Shown: piece by piece, positions 38,543-47,681 of the stretch
Numbering within the stretch: the first letter of the stretch is position 1
Layout of the letters: every line of letters starts with the position of its first letter
Assembly (NCBI GenBank): GCA_903870685.1
Contig: CAIQDX010000039.1
Location: 1 to 64,000, forward strand
DNA length: 64,000 bases
Reading direction: 5' to 3'
Source: an uncultured Chitinophagaceae bacterium
GTDB lineage: Bacteria; Bacteroidota; Bacteroidia; Chitinophagales; Chitinophagaceae
Made by a program: the position numbers and the translations under genes
The notes under the pieces: model-generated
The model's input: only the letters and a program-made list of their open reading frames with translations
Told to the model about the DNA's origin: nothing
Database searches by the model: none

Positions 38543-38591
38543 AATTAAATGTTGTGCGGTAAAGATAATATCAGCAAAATAAAAAGCTTCG

Positions 38592-39575
38592 CTAAAATTT
38601 AGACAATAGCCAATTATTGTGGATAACAATCACCATGGCAATCCAAAATAATAAATTTGGTATCCACATGCGTTTGGGGTTTAAAAAAGCATTTGAGATA
38701 AAAGCTACCAATGGAACGGTAAATAAAATACCCGATTCGATCCCTGCTTTTTTAAATACAAATGGAACCGCTAAAAGAATAATTAACATTACCAACATCA
38801 CCGACCAATTTTTTCTGCGCTGAATAACCATTCTGTTTGATGCAGGAATCCAAAAATAAAATCCTACCAGCAATAAAAATAACATGGCGGATATATTGAT
38901 CCAGAACCAAACATCGGGTTGTTGAATTGGAAGGTTAAATTGTATCTCAGGAATAAAATGATATAATATATTAGTTTGATCGGTTAAAAATAAAACTGCT
39001 AATAAGAAATAATATGGTGTAATGATTCCGATTAATAATACAAACCATTCTGTTAATCTAAACGGGCGTACAACTGCTAAAGCAAATAATACTACCAATA
39101 TTAATAATGCTGTTGGATGATAACTTAATATAGTAAGTCCAACAATCAATCCGGTACTAAACAATAATGTTTTTGGTGCTGGATGATTATATAATTTGCT
39201 GAGTTGAATAAATATCAACACTACCAGCGAATTTGCAATTAATGCCGGTGTTAACGAACACCATTGAGGTATAAAAGCAGTTAGCAAAACATACGACATG
39301 GCAGTTGTAAAACCTGTTTGCTGAAACATTTTGAATTCGTTCAACACCATATTTAAACGAATGGATTGAACCAAAACAAAAAACATATAAATCAAAAAAA
39401 TAAAAGTACCTGAAAAATTGGACGCATATTTTTGAAGTAGAAATGCTAGCACACCATCATCATCGCTTACAACAATCAAAGGTGTACTTACAAAAAAATG
39501 CAGATGAACCAATAAACATAAAATGCCCAATAAAATAATTGCTACTATTGATTTATCTCTAAAGAATGTTACCAC
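38592..39575 (-). CDS. Polytopic membrane protein (DUF6427-like)
   Basis: 327 residues, about nine to ten hydrophobic helices and no soluble domain. The start (MVTFFRDKSIVAIILLGILC), the central FRLTEWFVLLIGIITPYYFL and the C-terminal helices resemble the DUF6427 family of Bacteroidota, which typically neighbours purine or phosphoribosyl genes. Function unknown. It ends 50 nt before the purQ start and is probably co-transcribed. Confidence 0.65.
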   Translation of the reverse strand: MVTFFRDKSIVAIILLGILCLLVHLHFFVSTPLIVVSDDDGVLAFLLQKYASNFSGTFIFLIYMFFVLVQSIRLNMVLNEFKMFQQTGFTTAMSYVLLTAFIPQWCSLTPALIANSLVVLIFIQLSKLYNHPAPKTLLFSTGLIVGLTILSYHPTALLILVVLFALAVVRPFRLTEWFVLLIGIITPYYFLLAVLFLTDQTNILYHFIPEIQFNLPIQQPDVWFWINISAMLFLLLVGFYFWIPASNRMVIQRRKNWSVMLVMLIILLAVPFVFKKAGIESGILFTVPLVAFISNAFLNPKRMWIPNLLFWIAMVIVIHNNWLLSKF

Positions 39576-39588
39576 TGAATATTAATTA

Positions 39589-41100
39589 TTAAAGTTCAAC
39601 TTTTGCAAAACAAATATAGTTTCTGAATAAGCAAGGAACAATTATTTGTCTTGCCCCAATTTGTTTTGCACGACGTGGCATAAATTCATAACTTTTGTCT
39701 AAATTTTTAAAAGGAAGATTATTTGCTATTTGTCCTTCGGGAGAAATAGTATGATCCGAGAAAATAGTTTGCCTCCTATCCTGTGCATTAAAAAGATAAT
39801 GCAATTGGTCGCCGGTATTAATTAATCCATATCCAATATAATTATCGTTGTTATCATCAAACTGCGATTTTTGAATAACATTACTCCATTCTAATTTTCC
39901 TTTTTCATCAAATGAAAGTACTGCAATATTATCAGCTGAATAACGTGTTTGATTCACCGTTCCATATCGAGAGTAAGGGCTATAAAAGGCCGATCCATAA
40001 GGATAATAGCCATACGACATGTATGGATTGCCATACATATAATCCCATCTATTCATTACATTAGATCCTCTTGTTGAAGTATAATTTGCTTCGGATGAAA
40101 TAATAAATCCACCTTCATTTTTCATAATGATATTGCGAAGAAAAAAATCGTTGAATGCAGATTTTAATGAATTTTCTCCACGTGCTTCGGCTCTTAATTC
40201 ATCCGAAAAATTTACTGTGCCGTTATAAATTTCTTTGTTGGTTTGTTTATCCCATAAAAACAAATACAACCCATCAATATTATTTTTTCTTTGTTTACTG
40301 AAAAAAGAAGTAACCAAATAATGTTTATTCACATTATCAACTTTCACTCTGATATCATCAAGATAGGCATTCATTAATTTAAGATCGGTTGATCTTACTT
40401 CGTCGGTCAGAGCTGCTTTTGTTACCAATGTAGCTTTTGAAATATTATCATTTTGTGAAGCCCTTGATGCTTTTAAAATAGCCAGATCACCATCATTGTC
40501 TAATTGAAACTCAGTCAAAAAATTATTTTTCTCCTGCATTGGAATCAGCACACGTGATTTATGAATGATGTTTAATGATTGATCGAATAAAACAGTTGTT
40601 ACAATATTTTCTTTGTCGTTTCGAGAGTTGATCTTAAATATCATGATCTTCTGTTTATCATCGCTATGAATAACAGAATAAATATTATTTACTTTAAGAT
40701 TGCCAATGTCGGTACTGTCTAATTGAATGGGATCGTTTAATAATTTCCCTTTTCCATTTAATTGCGCAGCCATACAATACATTGTATTTTTTAACTGATA
40801 TTGATAAATGATAAAAAAATAATCAGAATAATTAATAAACTCAATGGTGGAAATTCTTTCAGGCAAATAACTCATCTTGTTTTTTTCGATCAGTTTCATG
40901 TTGGCATCATACAATGAAATAAAATGCAGGTCGCGATAATTTTTATAAATAAGGGTATTACCATTTATTTTCCCAATAATATCATAACTGAATAATCTTG
41001 CATCATCGCGGTCAGGTTCAGAATAAATAATTCGTTGAGCAGTGGATGAAAAATAAAAAAAAACAAAAGGTATGATGGCAAGGAAAATAACTTTTTTCAT
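39589..41100 (-). CDS. Exported protein of unknown function
   Basis: 503 residues with a signal peptide (ends STAQ). It appears all-beta with many short strand-turn units and resembles a propeller without clear repeats. A Tyr/Gly/Pro/Ser-rich stretch lies near residues 345-385 (YPYGSAFYSPYSRYG). No catalytic motif or T9SS tail is visible. It ends 13 nt before the DUF6427-like gene on the same strand. I do not recognise it. Confidence 0.7.
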   Translation of the reverse strand: MKKVIFLAIIPFVFFYFSSTAQRIIYSEPDRDDARLFSYDIIGKINGNTLIYKNYRDLHFISLYDANMKLIEKNKMSYLPERISTIEFINYSDYFFIIYQYQLKNTMYCMAAQLNGKGKLLNDPIQLDSTDIGNLKVNNIYSVIHSDDKQKIMIFKINSRNDKENIVTTVLFDQSLNIIHKSRVLIPMQEKNNFLTEFQLDNDGDLAILKASRASQNDNISKATLVTKAALTDEVRSTDLKLMNAYLDDIRVKVDNVNKHYLVTSFFSKQRKNNIDGLYLFLWDKQTNKEIYNGTVNFSDELRAEARGENSLKSAFNDFFLRNIIMKNEGGFIISSEANYTSTRGSNVMNRWDYMYGNPYMSYGYYPYGSAFYSPYSRYGTVNQTRYSADNIAVLSFDEKGKLEWSNVIQKSQFDDNNDNYIGYGLINTGDQLHYLFNAQDRRQTIFSDHTISPEGQIANNLPFKNLDKSYEFMPRRAKQIGARQIIVPCLFRNYICFAKVEL

Positions 41101-41270
41101 GGTGCGAAATTTTGCTATCCAAAAGTAAGCTATGAAAAGGTTTATCTTTTAAAATTAATTGTGAAAAAACATTTAATTGGCTAATCCTTGATTTTACTGA
41201 TTAATTAAATAATTATCATAAATTTCATGATCAAATTAAACTAGAAACCTTAGAAAAATCCCTGCATCTC

Positions 41271-42059
41271 TTGAACGAAACTTTAATTTATATCATCATT
41301 GGTTATATCGCCATCATTGCTATTGGATATTTTATTCAGGAAAAATTAATTTTTAAACCCGAAAAATTATCTCAAGATTTTGAATACAAATACGACGCTC
41401 CTTTCGAAGAATTATTTTTTGATATTGAACCTGGTGTTAGAATTAATGGTTTGCATTTTTATTGTAAACAACCGCACGGATTGATTTTATACTTTCACGG
41501 AAACTCACGCAGCATAAAAGGTTGGGCCAAATATGCCAGAGATTTTTTTCGGTATCAGTACGATGTGATTTTATTGGATTATCGTGGCTTTGGCAAAAGC
41601 ACCGGCAAGCGAAACGAAAAAGATATGTTGAATGATATGCAGGTTATTTATGAAAAATTATTAGAAAAATATCCCGAACAGCATATCCTCGTTTATGGCA
41701 GAAGTATGGGCAGTGGTTTTGCTGCAAAGATTGCGGCAGATAATAATCCGCGTTATTTAATTCTCGATTCGCCTTATTACAGTTTTATTCATGTTGCAAA
41801 AAGATTTACGCCATTTTTACCGCATCGTTTAACGCTACGTTTTAAAATGCGCACAGATAAATGGATCCAGCAAGTGAATTGTCATACTTATATTTTGCAC
41901 GGCACGAAAGATTGGTTAATACCTTTAAAACATAGTGAAAAATTACAAAAATTAAATCCACATAAAATAACATTGATACGCATTCATGGCGGCGGACATA
42001 ATAATCTTCCCTCCTATCACGAGTATCATAATTTTATAAGAGATATTTTAAAAAGTTAA
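41271..42059 (+). CDS. Membrane-anchored alpha/beta hydrolase (BEM46/ABHD17-like)
   Basis: 262 residues from a TTG start; no ATG is available in frame and the N-terminal membrane helix (TLIYIIIGYIAIIAIGYF) requires this start. Oxyanion motif YFHGNSRS, nucleophile elbow YGRSMGSG, acid in HGTKDWLIPL and His in GGGHNNLP are all in place. Probably a serine hydrolase acting on lipid or peptide esters at the membrane. A paralogue follows 16 nt later. Confidence 0.82.
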   Translation: MNETLIYIIIGYIAIIAIGYFIQEKLIFKPEKLSQDFEYKYDAPFEELFFDIEPGVRINGLHFYCKQPHGLILYFHGNSRSIKGWAKYARDFFRYQYDVILLDYRGFGKSTGKRNEKDMLNDMQVIYEKLLEKYPEQHILVYGRSMGSGFAAKIAADNNPRYLILDSPYYSFIHVAKRFTPFLPHRLTLRFKMRTDKWIQQVNCHTYILHGTKDWLIPLKHSEKLQKLNPHKITLIRIHGGGHNNLPSYHEYHNFIRDILKS

Positions 42060-42075
42060 GCGTTTATTATTTCGA

Positions 42076-42885
42076 ATGATTAAAAGAAAAATCTTGAACA
42101 TCGTACTTATTATACTTGGAGCTTACTTATTTTTTGGAATTGCCTTATATTTTTTTCAGGAAAAAATTATTTTTCAATCAAAGACTTTAGCGCAGGATTA
42201 TCAATTTAATTTCGATCAACCTTTTACCGAAAAAAATATTAATTACAACGCAACTACATGTTTTAATATAGTCCAATTTCATACACAACAAATTTCAAAG
42301 AAGGGCGTAGTTATTTATTTTCATGGCAATAAGGAAAACATAAATCATTATGCCAAATATGTTGTGAATTTTACTAAGAATGGCTATGATGTTTGGATGC
42401 CCGATTATCCAACATTCGGAAAATCTACAGGAAAAATAAGTGAAGAAATCTTGTACGAAGAATCGATGGAGGTTTATAATTTGGCAAAAGAAAAATATCA
42501 ACCGCAAGAAATCATCATTTACGGAAGATCACTCGGGACGGGTATTGCAGCCCGATTGGCAAGTATTGAACCTTGTAAAAGATTAATATTAGAAACACCT
42601 TATAGAAATTTCAATTCTTTGCTAAAACATTATTTGTGGATGTATCCTGTTAGCTGGAATGAGAAATATAAAATACCAACTTATCAATATTTGCAAAATG
42701 TAAAAGTGCCGGTAACTATTTTTCACGGAACTAATGATGAACTCATTCCTTATAAAAAAACTATCCTGCTGAAAAATGTTTTAAAAGATGGCGACGAGTT
42801 CATCAGCATCGAAAAAGGCAAACATAATAATCTCAACGATTTTGATTTATATCATCAAAAATTAGACAGCATTCTTTCTCAATAA
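42076..42885 (+). CDS. Membrane-anchored alpha/beta hydrolase, paralogue of the preceding gene
   Basis: 269 residues. Same plan as its neighbour: N-terminal helix, YFFQEKIIFQSKTLAQDY (compare YFIQEKLIFKPEKLSQDF), YFHGNKEN, the nucleophile elbow YGRSLGTG, the acid in HGTNDELIP and His in KGKHNNLND. It probably arose by tandem duplication. Its stop codon directly abuts the end of the convergent methyltransferase gene. Confidence 0.82.
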   Translation: MIKRKILNIVLIILGAYLFFGIALYFFQEKIIFQSKTLAQDYQFNFDQPFTEKNINYNATTCFNIVQFHTQQISKKGVVIYFHGNKENINHYAKYVVNFTKNGYDVWMPDYPTFGKSTGKISEEILYEESMEVYNLAKEKYQPQEIIIYGRSLGTGIAARLASIEPCKRLILETPYRNFNSLLKHYLWMYPVSWNEKYKIPTYQYLQNVKVPVTIFHGTNDELIPYKKTILLKNVLKDGDEFISIEKGKHNNLNDFDLYHQKLDSILSQ

Positions 42886-43605
42886 TTACAAAACTTTAAA
42901 CGCCACAAAATAATAATTGTTGGCAGCAGCAATTAATTCGAGATTGATATAATAAGATTGCACAAAATCGCTGTACGCTTTAAATTCATGCGTTGGTACC
43001 ACAAACTCATCAAAGAAAATAATATCGCCTTTCTTTAAATATGGTGCCAAAGAAGTTAACGCATACAATGTTGCCGAATACAGATCGGCATCTAATAAAA
43101 TAACATTGCGTTTTGTGTTGTCTAATTCTTTTACAAAACCCGGAACCGTTTGCTGAAATAATCCTTTTAAAAATTTTCCACGAGCATCATTATTTATATC
43201 GGGTAATTCATGATTGCTACTAAAAGAACCTTTCTTAAACGGCCCCCAATCTTCTGGCAAACCATCAAAAGTATCGAAACCATAAAATTTACTGTCGGCA
43301 TTTTTATTTTGTTGCAACCACCACTTGAACGATTCACCCCATGCCACGCCAAACTCAATGTAATTAATAGTTTCAGAAGAAAGTCCTTCTTTATCAATTA
43401 CCCATTGGTACATATTATTTCGTTTCTGGTAATCCCATTTCGAAGGAAAATCATTGTATGCAACATTCCTGTTTTCGAATGCCCATTTCGAAAATTTTGT
43501 GAGATAATACATGTTACCAAACGCGCCATTTATAAAACCAAACACTCGGTGCAATTGCAACCAGATGAATAACATTTTTGTGTAGCGGATAAAAAATAAT
43601 TTCAT
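42886..43605 (-). CDS. TylF/macrocin O-methyltransferase-like SAM methyltransferase
   Basis: 239 residues. The SAM-binding motif is YIEFGVAWGESFKWW, followed by FYGFDTFDGLPEDW, LLDADLYSATLYAL and DIIFFDEF, the pattern of the TylF family with its metal-binding acidic residues. The family methylates hydroxyls of sugars or glycans. No natural-product cluster surrounds it, so an envelope or O-antigen sugar is a more likely substrate. CTTTG lies four bases before the ATG. Confidence 0.8.
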   Translation of the reverse strand: MKLFFIRYTKMLFIWLQLHRVFGFINGAFGNMYYLTKFSKWAFENRNVAYNDFPSKWDYQKRNNMYQWVIDKEGLSSETINYIEFGVAWGESFKWWLQQNKNADSKFYGFDTFDGLPEDWGPFKKGSFSSNHELPDINNDARGKFLKGLFQQTVPGFVKELDNTKRNVILLDADLYSATLYALTSLAPYLKKGDIIFFDEFVVPTHEFKAYSDFVQSYYINLELIAAANNYYFVAFKVL

Positions 43606-43648
43606 GCTGCAAAGAAAAGATATTTAAAACAACCGAATTATTTTTTAT

Positions 43649-43712
43649 GTACTTAGCTGAAGAATATAAATGAAGCTGCGGTTGCGTCGCACACTTGTAC
43701 TGAAGAATAAAT
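43649..43712 (+). repeat. GTTGCGTCGCAC interspersed element, copy 7
   Basis: Core at 43681-43692, preceded by TGAAGCTGCG as in copy 1 and followed by ACTTGTACTGAA. It ends at the stop codon of the LD-carboxypeptidase gene. Confidence 0.85.
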
Positions 43713-43713
43713 C

Positions 43714-44625
43714 TCACCAAACTTCTTTCAAACTCACTATATCTTTAGCTACAATCAATTCATGTTGCACACCAATTTTTAATGCTAAATTTTCTGCATC
43801 ATGGCTTACAGGAAAATCAAAACAAATCGGTATTTTTAAATCTTTCACTCGGTCATTAATAATACTATAAACATCTTTACCAAAAGGAATCGTAGTATCT
43901 TTCATTTCGCTAAAACCTCCTATTATCAAGCCTTTCAGGTGTTTAAATAATTCGGCACGTTCTAATTGAATCAGCATTCTGTCGATGTTGTAAAGGTATT
44001 CGCCAACATCTTCCAGAAATAAAATTTTATGCCGCGTTTTATAACTCGAATGAGAACCAATTAAATGTGCAACGATAGATAAATTACCGCCAATTAATTC
44101 AGCTTCTGCATGTCCGGTTTTATTGAATGCATGTGCATCACATTCGTAATTTGCAACAACTCCACTCAATGCATCTTTCAATGAAGCGAAGTATTTATTT
44201 TTATAACCATCACCATTAAATGCACCGGCCATTGGTGCATGCAAAGTTGCAATTTGATAATGTTGAAAAATATGTGCATGCAAAACTGTAACATCACTAA
44301 AACCAATGATCCACTTTGGATGTTTTTTAAATTTTTGAAAATCCAGATCTTCGATTATTCTGCTTAACCCATAACCACCACGAGCACATAAAATTGCTTT
44401 GATGCTGCTATCGTTCAGCATTTTTTGCAGGTCTTGAATTCTTACTTTATCGGTACCACTGAAATAATTAAATTGATTCCCAACCGTGCTTCCAACTTTT
44501 ACTTTGTAACCCCATGCCTCTAAAGTTGCAATACATGTTTCAGCATTTTCAGCAGGCATAAAACCAGATGGACAAACAATCCCAATGGTATCGCCCTTTT
44601 TAAGATATGGTGGAATGGTAATCAT
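43714..44625 (-). CDS. LD-carboxypeptidase (peptidase family S66)
   Basis: 303 residues, cytoplasmic (no signal peptide). Catalytic Ser in IIGFSDVTVLH, Glu in FLEDVGEYLY and His in FPVSHDAENLALKIG match S66 serine peptidases such as LdcA. ARGGYGLSRI is also typical. It trims the terminal D-Ala from murein tetrapeptides during cell-wall recycling. A TAATATTG box lies four bases before its ATG. Confidence 0.9.
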   Translation of the reverse strand: MITIPPYLKKGDTIGIVCPSGFMPAENAETCIATLEAWGYKVKVGSTVGNQFNYFSGTDKVRIQDLQKMLNDSSIKAILCARGGYGLSRIIEDLDFQKFKKHPKWIIGFSDVTVLHAHIFQHYQIATLHAPMAGAFNGDGYKNKYFASLKDALSGVVANYECDAHAFNKTGHAEAELIGGNLSIVAHLIGSHSSYKTRHKILFLEDVGEYLYNIDRMLIQLERAELFKHLKGLIIGGFSEMKDTTIPFGKDVYSIINDRVKDLKIPICFDFPVSHDAENLALKIGVQHELIVAKDIVSLKEVW

Positions 44626-44629
44626 GCAG

Positions 44630-44637
44630 CAATATTA
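44630..44637 (-). promoter_or_regulatory. -7 box TAATATTG of the LD-carboxypeptidase gene (predicted leaderless)
   Basis: One mismatch to TAnnTTTG, spaced four bases (CTGC) from the ATG. Confidence 0.4.
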
Positions 44638-44701
44638 CTAAACAGTTTTCTTGAAACTATTTTTTATTGTTTCTTATCTTCATTTTTAAAATAACCATCA
44701 C

Positions 44702-45595
44702 ATGAAAGAAATGCTTTCATTCATCCTTTGTATTGCGGTGAATATTTTTTCTTTTGCACAAATGCCTAAACCTACTTCCGGTAAAATTATTCGACATGAA
44801 AACTTTCATTCTGCTTTTGTAGATGCCCGAAACATTGATGTTTGGTTGCCCGATAATTATTCATCACAAAAAAAATATGCTGTGTTGTACATGCACGACG
44901 GGCAAATGTTATTTGATTCAACGGTTACTTGGAATAAACAAGAATGGCTTGTTGATGAAACAATGAGTTCATTGATCGCTCAGCATAAAATAAAAGATTG
45001 CATTGTTGTTGGAATCTCGAGCATTGGAAATAAAAGGCATGCAGAATATTTCCCTCAAAAAGCTCTTGACTATTTAAAAGCAGAAGAAAAAAAAGAATTG
45101 TTCCCATTACTTAATAATAAACCGCTTGCCGATTTGTATTTGCAGTTTTTAGCAACTGAGCTAAAACCCTTTATTGACAGTACTTACAGCACTTATAAAG
45201 ATCAACAACATACATTTATTGCAGGATCAAGTATGGGCGGTTTGATTTCGATGTATGCCATTTGCGAATATCCAAAAATTTTTAATGGTGCTGCATGTTT
45301 ATCCACTCATTGGACAGGGATTTTCAAATCAAATAACCCAATTCCCGCTGCATTAAATAATTATTTAAAAGAACATTTACCTTCTCCCAAAAATCATAAA
45401 ATTTATTTTGATTATGGTGATAAAACATTAGACAGTTTATACAAACCATTTCAAGAAGAAGTTGATAAAACAATGAAAGCAAAAGGTTATACATCAAAAA
45501 ATTGGATCACAAAATATTTTCCGGGAGAAAATCATTCGGAAAGAGCATGGCAAAAAAGATTTTATATTCCTGTTGAATTTTTAATGAAAAAATAG
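44702..45595 (+). CDS. Exported esterase (esterase-D/Fes-like alpha/beta hydrolase)
   Basis: 297 residues with a signal peptide ending FAQ. The YMHDGQMLFDS segment, the nucleophile elbow AGSSMGGLISMYA, and the late Asp and His (FDYGDKTLDSLY, GENHSERAW) match the putative-esterase family that includes ferric-siderophore esterases and feruloyl or acetyl esterases. Located in the periplasm or outside. No siderophore genes are adjacent. Confidence 0.85.
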   Translation: MKEMLSFILCIAVNIFSFAQMPKPTSGKIIRHENFHSAFVDARNIDVWLPDNYSSQKKYAVLYMHDGQMLFDSTVTWNKQEWLVDETMSSLIAQHKIKDCIVVGISSIGNKRHAEYFPQKALDYLKAEEKKELFPLLNNKPLADLYLQFLATELKPFIDSTYSTYKDQQHTFIAGSSMGGLISMYAICEYPKIFNGAACLSTHWTGIFKSNNPIPAALNNYLKEHLPSPKNHKIYFDYGDKTLDSLYKPFQEEVDKTMKAKGYTSKNWITKYFPGENHSERAWQKRFYIPVEFLMKK

Positions 45596-45603
45596 TTCAA
45601 TAC

Positions 45604-47487
45604 TTATCTCAAAATAGTCAACGAACCTGAATAAGAAGGCACGCCATTCTTTGGATTGATGACATAATAATAAGTTCCAACGGGCAAAGGCCTTCCTTTG
45701 AAAGTGCCGTCCCACGGCTGATTGTAGCCAATAGAATGAAAAACAGATTGACCGCTTCTGGTAAACACATCAACAGTACAATTTTTATAATCCATCAATC
45801 CTTTTATTAACCAAACATCATTAATATTATCGCCATTTGGCGAAAAACCATTTGGCACACTTATGTTGAGCACACTAATATTTATTGTTGCATTTGCTAA
45901 ACAGTTATTAGAACTTGTTACCTGCAATTGATAAGAGATATTTGATTGAGGTGAAGAAGTTGGCGATTGAATTGAATCATTATCTAAAAAAACATTTGGC
46001 GACCATAAATAAGTTACAGGATCAGTTGATACAATAGTTGGATTCAGCAATAGTTTATTACCGAGATAACAAACAGTGTCAGAAGTTAATTTAATTATAG
46101 GAATATCTTTTACATTAATAGTGATACTATTATTTGAAGCAACAGTTGCAATACAACCCGATGCACTTGAATAGATACAATTAATAACATCCTGATCATT
46201 TAAATTAGTAGAAGAAAATGTTTGTCCGCCGTTATAAACATCATTTCCATTAACAAGCCAACGGTAAGTGGGCACTGCATTTCCACCGTTTGTTACAAAT
46301 GCGGTGAATGATGCATCGCTGCCTTTACAAATTGTAGCAGTGTTTGTTGTAATGGTTACTTGCGGTGAACAAGTTGATGAAGTTAATTGAGTTATTTTTC
46401 TGATACGATTATTATATGCATCTGCAACAAATAAATTTCCGGCCCCATCAAAAATAACATAATCGGGTTCGTTCATTTGTGCATTAATCGCCAATCCTCC
46501 ATCGCCGCTAAAACCAGTTATGCCGTTGCCGGCGACAGTTGTTATGATACCACTTGATGCATCTATTCTTCTGATTTTAGAATCATCAAACTCTGTGATA
46601 AAAATATTGTTATTATAATCAACACAAACAGATGCCGGATCAATCAAACTTGCATTGATCGCTAATCCCCCATCACCATTACTTTGATTTGTATTGTTAC
46701 CTGCAATAGTTGAAATGATACCGGATGTGGTATCTACTTTTCTAATTCGACAAGTAATACCAATACTTACTTCGGCAAAAATGATGTTTCCATGATTATC
46801 GAATTTAATATCTACCGGTGATGGTATTCCAGCCAGAGAAGCTAAACCTCCATCCCCACTTGAGTTTGCGGTTGGTCCAATTCCAATGATCGTTGAAATG
46901 ATTCCCGTTAATTTATTTATTTTTCTGATGCGAGAATTATCCGAATCGCAGACATATAAATTACCTGATGCGTCGCAACAAATTCCTCTTGGATTACTTA
47001 ATGATGCATCAGTTGCTTTTCCACCATCGCCACTAAAGCCATAGGTTCCATTGCCTGCAACAGTTGTTATGATTCCCGCAACATCTATTCTTCTAACTCT
47101 ATGTCCACCATGATCTGTAAAATAAAGATTATCGAATGCATCGATACACATGCCATAAGCATATTGAATGGTGGCATTTATTGCAGGACCACCATCGCCA
47201 CTGCTCCCATAGTTTCCGGTACCTGCAATCGTGGTAATTATATTTGTTGAAGCTGCAATTTTTCTGATAAAATTTCCACTGGCAATAAACATATTTCCTT
47301 TACTGTCGAAACAAATAGAAGTTGGATTTTTAATGCTTGCAGAAACAGCTAAACCACCATCGCCAATTTGTCCAAATACCGAAAGCGCTGTTCCATTTCC
47401 TGCAAATGTTGAGATGATTTGTGCATGAATAAATTCATTTGTACAAAGTGCAAGGCAAATAATAAATATGGCTTTACTTAATTTCAT
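45604..47487 (-). CDS. Secreted NHL-repeat protein with T9SS type B sorting domain
   Basis: 627 residues. The signal peptide ends IHAQ. Residues 28-370 hold about six NHL propeller repeats, each with an ITTVAGNG-type strand, a GFSGDGG loop and a DxxGNLYVAD-type strand. A Cys-containing Ig-like part follows (residues 375-540). The end is a type B/gliding-motility C-terminal domain: VPNGFSPNGDNINDVW, then VFTRSGQSVFHS, YNQPWDGTFKGRPLPVGTYYYV and SGSLTILR. Exported through T9SS. Probably a surface binding protein; no enzyme motif seen. Confidence 0.88.
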   Translation of the reverse strand: MKLSKAIFIICLALCTNEFIHAQIISTFAGNGTALSVFGQIGDGGLAVSASIKNPTSICFDSKGNMFIASGNFIRKIAASTNIITTIAGTGNYGSSGDGGPAINATIQYAYGMCIDAFDNLYFTDHGGHRVRRIDVAGIITTVAGNGTYGFSGDGGKATDASLSNPRGICCDASGNLYVCDSDNSRIRKINKLTGIISTIIGIGPTANSSGDGGLASLAGIPSPVDIKFDNHGNIIFAEVSIGITCRIRKVDTTSGIISTIAGNNTNQSNGDGGLAINASLIDPASVCVDYNNNIFITEFDDSKIRRIDASSGIITTVAGNGITGFSGDGGLAINAQMNEPDYVIFDGAGNLFVADAYNNRIRKITQLTSSTCSPQVTITTNTATICKGSDASFTAFVTNGGNAVPTYRWLVNGNDVYNGGQTFSSTNLNDQDVINCIYSSASGCIATVASNNSITINVKDIPIIKLTSDTVCYLGNKLLLNPTIVSTDPVTYLWSPNVFLDNDSIQSPTSSPQSNISYQLQVTSSNNCLANATINISVLNISVPNGFSPNGDNINDVWLIKGLMDYKNCTVDVFTRSGQSVFHSIGYNQPWDGTFKGRPLPVGTYYYVINPKNGVPSYSGSLTILR

Positions 47488-47602
47488 TTAACTGATTCAA
47501 GAAACAACTTAGCTGCTATATTAATCCAAAAAAATTGATTTCCTTCTTTCATTTTAGTTAAAGAAACTTGCTCTGATTCTATTTGCTTATTTTTGTCCGC
47601 TT

Positions 47603-47674
47603 TCTTTGCTGAAACATATTCTACTGTTGAAGTGTGCGACGCAACGAAGATGAGTTAAGAACAAAAGCAAGTAC
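47603..47674 (-). repeat. GTTGCGTCGCAC interspersed element, copy 8
   Basis: Core GTGCGACGCAAC at 47634-47645. The left arm (CTTTGCTGAAACATATTCT) is nearly identical to copy 11 and the right arm ends CAAGTAC, seven bases before the metG ATG. Confidence 0.85.
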
Positions 47675-47681
47675 ATAAAAA